Positions 13,906 through 19,881 of a DNA stretch of 19,881 nt are shown here, piece after piece (position 1 is the stretch's first letter; every line of letters begins with the position of its first letter). The notes beneath the pieces were generated by a model. That model saw only the letters and a list, made by a program, of their open reading frames with translations. It was not told the origin of the DNA and made no database searches. Origin of the DNA: Candidatus Ethanoperedens thermophilum (GTDB lineage Archaea; Halobacteriota; Methanosarcinia; Methanosarcinales; EX4572-44); assembly GCA_012910725.1 (NCBI GenBank), contig WNEG01000101.1, positions 1 through 19,881 on the forward strand, given 5' to 3'. The position numbers were made by a program, and so were the translations under genes.

Positions 13906-14075
13906 CTGCAATACACCGTCGTAAAAATCTTGTGGAGGGATTTTAGATGGATACAAAAAAAATCGTTTTTCTCAAGCACCGAATGTGATAGCCAGCCGAA
14001 TGCATTGTCGCCTGGTAGTGCTGTGCTCCAGAGATGACCGAGTCGAGCAGAATAATCTTGTCAGCCGTAACAAAC
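13906..14075. other. Gene-free stretch between the IS remnant and the CobN-like gene
   Basis: I see no gene here. A 12-codon frame starting at 13947 (MDTKKIVFLKHRM) is preceded by GGAGGG and may be the stub of a gene lost when the transposable element inserted or decayed. The part from 13980 to 14060 is more GC-rich and could be structured, but it lacks the B12-box and other cobalamin riboswitch marks. Confidence 0.35.
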
Positions 14076-14084
14076 ATATTTAAG
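14076..14084 (+). promoter_or_regulatory. TATA box of the CobN-like gene
   Basis: ATATTTAAG is centred about 52 bases before the ATG at 14132, predicting transcription from near 14106 and a leader of about 25 bases. That leader contains GGAAG (14117-14121), ten bases before the ATG, as the ribosome site. The gene therefore probably has its own promoter and is separable from the transporter operon. Confidence 0.45.
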
Positions 14085-14131
14085 TTATCTCAAATAACAT
14101 AGGACATGAGATCAATGGAAGCACAGCATAC

Positions 14132-17100
14132 ATGAACACAAGAATATTAACGATAATTTTATTAGTAGCACTCACCCCCCCTTTAGCATCTGCAGACTGG
14201 TCACAGTTCCACAGCGATCCAGATCGTACAGGAAACGTGAGCGGGGATGCACCTCTTACAGACATGCTCTTGTGGAAAACGAAACCAGCACCAACAAAAG
14301 TCAGTTTTATCGGAGGTGGTGCGAGTATCGTTGATGGTCGTGTTTACGTCTCGAACTGGTTGGGGGGGATGGGTTCGGGTGATCATCTTGGTTTATTCTG
14401 CCTGAACAACTCAACCGGCGAGATCCTCTGGACGAACCCGATTGGCAGTCTGGGGGGAGCGTCCACTCCAGCTATATCTGGTGATCTGGTGTTTGTTGGT
14501 TCACACGCAGGCGACCTGTACTGTGTGAATATAACAGATGGAGTCACGATCTGGCATGAAACAATCGAGACGAATCCTTTATTTTGGGGCGTCGCATCTT
14601 CACCACTCATTTATAATGATGCGGTTTTTGTGAACAGTTTTTCAGATGGAGAGTTACATGCATTTGATTTCGATGGAAACGAACTCTGGGGTATCGACAC
14701 CTTTGGTAATATCAACCATTACGCATCTCCGGCAGCATCTGGTGGCAGGATTTTCTTCGCTGGCGGCGACCCCGCACTATACTGCGTGAACATCAGCGAT
14801 CATTCGATTCTGTGGAGATTCAACACATCAGATGACATAACAACAACACCTGCAATCAAGGATGGTGTGGTATTCTTCGCGACAGATAGCAGGATGCACG
14901 CTGTTGACATGAATGGAAGTGAGGCCTGGAATCACAGTTTGTCCGGAACGATCTCCTCGCCAGCAATTGCTTATGGAAAAATTTATATTGGCTCCACGGG
15001 TGGGGTTCTCTACTGTTTCAATGCAACCAATGGAAACGATATCTGGAATAAACCGGTTAATGGGAAAATCGATTCATCTCCTGCTGTTGCAGACGGAACT
15101 GTCTATTTTGGAACCAGTACTGGTCATGGCACCGTCTATGCACTGAATGCAACCGATGGCACACTTCGCTGGAGCTACGACACTGGCAACAATATCATGT
15201 CCTCTCCATCTGTTTCTGATGGAATCCTCTTCATCGGATCAGACACCGGATACCTGTATGCATTCGGAACTCCCGAAAAATTCTGGAAGGGCAACATGGT
15301 GCTGCTTGAAGGAGAGACCATAAACGTGACTGCAGAAAACAGTGGCACAAACTACACGATCAACCGTACCACAGCACTCGGTGCACTCGCAAAAGCAGCA
15401 GAATACCGGGGTTTCAATTTCACGATCAACGACTCATGTCATGCATTCATCGATTCGGTTGCAGAAGTCTCGAACAATGAGACAGGGGGGAAATACTGGC
15501 GCTATCACGTGAATTATCACCTGGACAATCCAGAGCCAACACTTGCTGCAAACGAGTTCGAGTTAAACGCGGAAAGCACTGTTAGGGATGTGGTCACATT
15601 CTATTATGGCAGGGAAGAGATAACGCCAGATAACTCCACGATGGCAATCGAGATTACAACACAGATCATCAAAAAGAAACCAGAAGTTATTTTCATCACG
15701 ATTGAGCGGCATGAATTCATTAAAAACACATTTGAAAGAAGTAATTCAAACATCACCTTATTGTACCCATCTGATATCCAAACTGGAATTAATCTGACAG
15801 GATACGATCTGATATTCCTTGAGCATATTGGTGGTGAAACTGCTGAAAAGCTTAAAAATCCAATTGAAACTGCAAACGGAACTGGAGTTGCAATCATCAG
15901 TATTCATTCAGATGCTTATGACAATATTTTTGGGAATGTCAACCTGACCAGGCATCCATTCATCAAGCAGTACTGGGACAACTATAACGAGACCAATATC
16001 GCACGGTTGCTGACATATCTTGAGGTGAATTTCTGTGGACTCATAGGCAACATCAAGGATCCGCTTCCAATCCCTGATGCATTTATATACCATCCAGATG
16101 CGCCCCAATGGTTTTTTGATACCGGGGAGTACCTTAAGTGGTACTCAGACGAAACAAACAAGACTGGCTATCACTATAACCAGAGCAACACCACGATTGG
16201 TATTGCAAACTGGCATGAATCCACAAAATCGCCTGAAATAGAGAAACTTATCCATACACTGGAAGAAAAAGGAGCAAACGTTATTTCCATAGGATTCACC
16301 GGAACTGACCATCTAAAAAAGTTTTATCTCATAAACAACCACACGATTGCGGATGCCATCATCTGTACAAAATCATTCCGTATCAACTTCGATGATTCTG
16401 ATCAGGGGGTTACAGACCTTGAAACGTTGAATGTGCCTGTGATGAAAGCAGTTCGGTTGTATTATATGCCGCCTTCTGAATGGAGGGATGAAACAAGTCA
16501 CGGCATCTCAATTATGGATCTCGGCTTCCAGGTCGGGCTCCCGGAACTCGATGGCATCATCGACCCGATCGTTGTTGCTGGAAAGAATGTATCAGATAGT
16601 GAGTATCTGCCGATCGACGAGCAGATCAACTGGACCTGCGATCGGATCATTTCGTGGGGGCATCTCCGCCATGTTCCAAACAAGGATAAGAAGATTGCAA
16701 TGATCTACTACAATCACGGCGGCGGCAAGGATAACATCGGTGCATGTTACGTCAACGTTCCCCCAAGTCTCCAGAATATTTTAAACGCCATGAATCTGTC
16801 GGGATACACGGTTGAAGGCGAGATTCCAAACGAGACCACGCTTGTCAAGATGATGACACTAAACGGCACAAACATCGGGACATGGGCACCAGGCGAACTT
16901 GAAAAACTCGTTGAATCCGGGACCGCAACCCTGATTCCAGTTGAAAATTATACCAGATGGTTTCATGAACTTGGGGTGGAGCGGCAGGAAAATGTGACCG
17001 AGCGGTGGGGTGAGCCGCCAGGAGAGATTATGACGTGGACGAATGAAACGACAGGGGGGCAGTATTTCGTGATTCCGAAGCTCTCGTTTGGAAACGTCAT

Positions 17101-19798
17101 CCTTACGCCACAACCGACGCGCGGCTGGCTTCAGAACAATACAGTGCTGTATCACAGCAAAGACATCCCGCCGCACCACCAGTATATTGCATTCTATCTC
17201 TGGCTCAAGCACGAATTCGGTGCAGATGCAATCATCCATTTCGGAAAGCACGGTACACAGGAGTGGCTTCCAGGAAAGGAGACCGGCTTATCTGCGGAGG
17301 ATTGCTGGCCCTCAATCCTGATCCAGGATATTCCTGTAATTTATCCATACATCGTTGACAACATCGCTGAAGGCACACAGGCAAAGAGGCGGGGGAGCGC
17401 GACGATGATTACACATCTGACACCCCCGATTGTTGCTGCCGGGCTGTACGGCAATTACACAAACCTCTTAAAGACAATCAATGATTATTACCTTGCAGCC
17501 GGTAATAATGCATCTCAGGAAGAATACAAGGAAACAATCATATCCTACTGCCGTGATTTGCATCTTGACGAGGATCTATGCATCGATGACCTGAACGCAA
17601 CTGCAGGGAACGATGCTGCTTTTACAGATTTTATCACAGAGCTTGCTGATTATCTCTATGATTTGAAGAATGAGTTTATGCCTTACGGGCTGCACACCTT
17701 TGGCGAACCTCCAGCATGCGAGCCGCTGCCAGGGGGCGAACCACTGATCTCGCTTATTAAATCAATGCTCAGAAAGGGCTACAAGGAAGTGGTTGCCGAT
17801 CAGATTGGGTATTACGATTATCCAAATTCTACAAAACTGGACGAGAATTTAGAACTGGACAACTGTACCGCCAAACTGCTTGAATACGTGATATTGAACG
17901 GCACAACCCCAGAAGAGGCCGAGAATACCACATTCAACAAATATTCTACTAATGAGCTTGTTAGTGCAAACATCACCAACTACCTGAATCGGTCGAAGGA
18001 TTTTGCAGAGAGGATTGCAGGATGCACGATAGAGATCAACCGGACGCTTGAAGGCTTAAACGGAAGCTACATCCCGCCATCGACTGCCGATGATCCAATC
18101 AGAGACCCTGATGCGCTTCCCACTGGAAGGAACTTCCATTCATTAAACCCGGATCGCATACCAACAGAAACCGCATACAAGATCGGTACAAAGATGGCAG
18201 ATGCACTCATCGAATGCTACCGTGCAGACCATAACAACAAATATCCGCGAAAGTTCACAATCGTGCTCTGGGCATGGTGCACCACAGACGGCGGAGTGGT
18301 TGAGTCCGAGATCTTAAGGCTTGTTGGGGTAAAGCCTGTACGGGATGAGTATGACAAGGTCATCAATGTCACGCTGATACCTGTAAGCGAACTTGGACGT
18401 CCAAGAATCGATGTCATGGTGGTGCCATCTGGACTGGAGCGAGATTTTGCTCCAAACGCGCTGAAACTAATCGACAGGGCGATTCGACTTGCAGCGACTG
18501 CAAACGATACATATCTAAACGACACAGCATATCCAAACTATGTCAAAGAGAATTCGGAAGAGATATATTTGTGGCTTCTGAACAACACAACCCTGACCGA
18601 TGAAGAGGCACGGTACTTCTCGATGTCCCGGATATTTCTTGAAGCACCTGGTACGTACGGACCAAACCTTGATTCTGCAATCGGAGCAAGCGGGACATGG
18701 AATGACAGTTCAGAGATTGGAAACCTCTTCGCAAGCCGAATGAACTACATCTATGGCGACAGTGTATGGGGCGTACCAGGCGAGGAAATGTTCCGTCTCA
18801 ATCTTGCAGGCACAGATGCGATTGTGCACAATACGAATTCAAATCTGTACGGCTTCATCGATAATGATGATGTTTTCCAGTACGTGGGCGGGCTTGCTCT
18901 TGCATACACAGCAAGCGGGGGAGAAGGCAGTCCTGATTTCTATGTTACTGATAATCGTGATCCTGACGGCAATCCAACTGCGTCAACACTGGATTCGGTG
19001 ATTCAGAGAGAACTCAGAACCAGATACTTCAATCCAAAATGGATCGAGGGGATGATGGGTGAAGGTTATGCAGGTGCAAGGGAGATGAGCAGATTCGTTG
19101 AATATCTCTGGGGCTGGGAGGCAACGATTCCTGATATGATCACTGATAATATGTGGCAGCAGGTCTATGATGTGTACGTAAACGATGCATACAGCAGCGA
19201 GTACGGTCTGGACATAAACACGTTCACCAACGAGAATAATCCTTACGCATACCAATCCATGACCGGCAGGATGCTTGAGACAATACGCAAGAAACAATGG
19301 ATCCCGTCTGATGAAATTAAAAACACACTCATCTCCGAGTATTTGGAGTCAATCGTGGAGCACGGCGTCACCTGCTGCCATCACACCTGTGGAAATCCAT
19401 TCCTCGATAAGTTTGTGGAAGGCATTATCTCAGTGCCTGGTGCAGATGTGGTCTCAGATGAAACTTATGCCAAATATCGTAAGATCGTGGATGCTGCAAC
19501 CGGGAAAACCAGTGCAAGCAGCAAGAATGACGATAGCGGTCGTGGAACTGAAAATCAAGGAAAAATAATATCAGCTAAAGGGGATGATTCTAACCAGACC
19601 CAACAGGGAAATGTTGGTGAGAGTGCACAAAAGGCATCAGATTCTTCCAAGCATGTCGAAGGCTATGAAATGGAAATTCAGACCGTGAGTGACGCTGCGA
19701 GTTCTGCAATATCCTTACTTTCTGGAGCGCCGTTTCTGGCAGTAATCATTGTTGTTGTGCTTCTTGCTGCCATCTATGGTGGTTACAGAAGGAGATAA
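14132..19798 (+). CDS. cobN: Exported, membrane-anchored CobN/ChlH-type chelatase with PQQ beta-propeller and DUF4430-like domain
   Basis: This is a predicted 1888-residue surface protein. Residues 1-21 are a signal peptide ending ASA. Residues 22-380 form a PQQ-type beta-propeller with repeated blade ends (GEILW, GVTIW, GNELW, HSILW, GSEAW, GNDIW, GTLRW), probably eight blades. Residues about 388-495 resemble DUF4430 (LLEGETINVT then KYWRYHVNYHLDN), the fold of the transcobalamin C-terminal domain. Residues about 515-1785 are the CobN/ChlH chelatase body, with HFGKHGTQEWLPGKETG (1036-1052), FGEPP (1190-1194), PTGRNFHSLNPDRIPT (1330-1345) and LGRPRIDVMVVPSG (1421-1434). A polar linker (1786-1860) and a membrane helix (about 1865-1885) ending YRRR follow. 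Many N-x-S/T sites fit a glycosylated outer protein. CobN inserts cobalt into corrinoids with ATP and the CobS/CobT partners inside the cell; this topology makes that role doubtful. Metal or tetrapyrrole binding or exchange at the surface is my inference. Confidence 0.85.
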   Translation: MNTRILTIILLVALTPPLASADWSQFHSDPDRTGNVSGDAPLTDMLLWKTKPAPTKVSFIGGGASIVDGRVYVSNWLGGMGSGDHLGLFCLNNSTGEILWTNPIGSLGGASTPAISGDLVFVGSHAGDLYCVNITDGVTIWHETIETNPLFWGVASSPLIYNDAVFVNSFSDGELHAFDFDGNELWGIDTFGNINHYASPAASGGRIFFAGGDPALYCVNISDHSILWRFNTSDDITTTPAIKDGVVFFATDSRMHAVDMNGSEAWNHSLSGTISSPAIAYGKIYIGSTGGVLYCFNATNGNDIWNKPVNGKIDSSPAVADGTVYFGTSTGHGTVYALNATDGTLRWSYDTGNNIMSSPSVSDGILFIGSDTGYLYAFGTPEKFWKGNMVLLEGETINVTAENSGTNYTINRTTALGALAKAAEYRGFNFTINDSCHAFIDSVAEVSNNETGGKYWRYHVNYHLDNPEPTLAANEFELNAESTVRDVVTFYYGREEITPDNSTMAIEITTQIIKKKPEVIFITIERHEFIKNTFERSNSNITLLYPSDIQTGINLTGYDLIFLEHIGGETAEKLKNPIETANGTGVAIISIHSDAYDNIFGNVNLTRHPFIKQYWDNYNETNIARLLTYLEVNFCGLIGNIKDPLPIPDAFIYHPDAPQWFFDTGEYLKWYSDETNKTGYHYNQSNTTIGIANWHESTKSPEIEKLIHTLEEKGANVISIGFTGTDHLKKFYLINNHTIADAIICTKSFRINFDDSDQGVTDLETLNVPVMKAVRLYYMPPSEWRDETSHGISIMDLGFQVGLPELDGIIDPIVVAGKNVSDSEYLPIDEQINWTCDRIISWGHLRHVPNKDKKIAMIYYNHGGGKDNIGACYVNVPPSLQNILNAMNLSGYTVEGEIPNETTLVKMMTLNGTNIGTWAPGELEKLVESGTATLIPVENYTRWFHELGVERQENVTERWGEPPGEIMTWTNETTGGQYFVIPKLSFGNVILTPQPTRGWLQNNTVLYHSKDIPPHHQYIAFYLWLKHEFGADAIIHFGKHGTQEWLPGKETGLSAEDCWPSILIQDIPVIYPYIVDNIAEGTQAKRRGSATMITHLTPPIVAAGLYGNYTNLLKTINDYYLAAGNNASQEEYKETIISYCRDLHLDEDLCIDDLNATAGNDAAFTDFITELADYLYDLKNEFMPYGLHTFGEPPACEPLPGGEPLISLIKSMLRKGYKEVVADQIGYYDYPNSTKLDENLELDNCTAKLLEYVILNGTTPEEAENTTFNKYSTNELVSANITNYLNRSKDFAERIAGCTIEINRTLEGLNGSYIPPSTADDPIRDPDALPTGRNFHSLNPDRIPTETAYKIGTKMADALIECYRADHNNKYPRKFTIVLWAWCTTDGGVVESEILRLVGVKPVRDEYDKVINVTLIPVSELGRPRIDVMVVPSGLERDFAPNALKLIDRAIRLAATANDTYLNDTAYPNYVKENSEEIYLWLLNNTTLTDEEARYFSMSRIFLEAPGTYGPNLDSAIGASGTWNDSSEIGNLFASRMNYIYGDSVWGVPGEEMFRLNLAGTDAIVHNTNSNLYGFIDNDDVFQYVGGLALAYTASGGEGSPDFYVTDNRDPDGNPTASTLDSVIQRELRTRYFNPKWIEGMMGEGYAGAREMSRFVEYLWGWEATIPDMITDNMWQQVYDVYVNDAYSSEYGLDINTFTNENNPYAYQSMTGRMLETIRKKQWIPSDEIKNTLISEYLESIVEHGVTCCHHTCGNPFLDKFVEGIISVPGADVVSDETYAKYRKIVDAATGKTSASSKNDDSGRGTENQGKIISAKGDDSNQTQQGNVGESAQKASDSSKHVEGYEMEIQTVSDAASSAISLLSGAPFLAVIIVVVLLAAIYGGYRRR

Positions 19799-19881
19799 TG
19801 CAGGCATCATGCCACGGGTGAATAACTTTGGCTCTTTGGTAATTTCAGTACTTAGCTAAAAAACCTCACTGATTCATTCAT

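Noticed and set aside
13980..14100. Cobalamin riboswitch before the CobN-like gene
   Set aside because: None of the conserved B12-box or core segments is present, and the region lies mostly upstream of the predicted transcription start.

Overview
The window looks like euryarchaeal DNA, probably from a methanogen or a methane/alkane-oxidising relative near Methanosarcinales or ANME. The evidence is an FmdE-family protein, archaeal-type riboflavin reductase, leuB/leuD, a Vps4-like MIT-AAA ATPase, archaeal TATA boxes with leaderless or short-leader starts, and a CobN-type chelatase bearing a PQQ propeller. No rRNA or tRNA is present to fix the lineage. The left 4 kb is AT-rich and accessory in character. 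The remainder reads as metabolic and transport operons.

Layout: (1) 1-3673, all on the minus strand: the 5' end of an IS630-type transposase; an MIT-AAA ATPase; a RelE-like toxin overlapping a small antitoxin; a frameshifted ygiT-type zinc-finger copy beside an intact copy; a small unknown protein; and a 190-residue unknown. (2) 3952-6929: a plus-strand nitroreductase converges on the minus-strand operon leuD-leuB-arfC (leucine and riboflavin synthesis). (3) 7381-13547, plus strand: fmdE followed by a complete peptide/nickel-type ABC transporter, consisting of a tail-anchored binding protein, two permeases and one protein fusing both ATPase domains. (4) 13548-13905: a shrunken IS200/IS605-type remnant abutting the ATPase stop codon. 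(5) 14132-19798: an exported 1888-residue protein made of a signal peptide, a PQQ-type beta-propeller, a DUF4430-like domain, a CobN/ChlH-type chelatase body and a C-terminal membrane anchor.

The two most unusual things are these. First, the FmdE/ABC-transporter/CobN-like locus may handle metals or tetrapyrroles at the cell surface. Chelatases of the CobN family normally work inside the cell with an AAA+ ATP-driven partner, but this one appears to sit outside and has no such partner in the window. Second, a repeat element built from a chain of short-loop hairpins lies between genes of two separate operons (leuD/leuB and permease1/permease2). It has the same outer ends and the same orientation relative to transcription in both. 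It supplies the last codons of leuD and appears to supply the first codons of the second permease. A 27-bp solo copy of one end lies upstream of the nitroreductase.

Functions were assigned from motifs read by eye. No similarity search was run.
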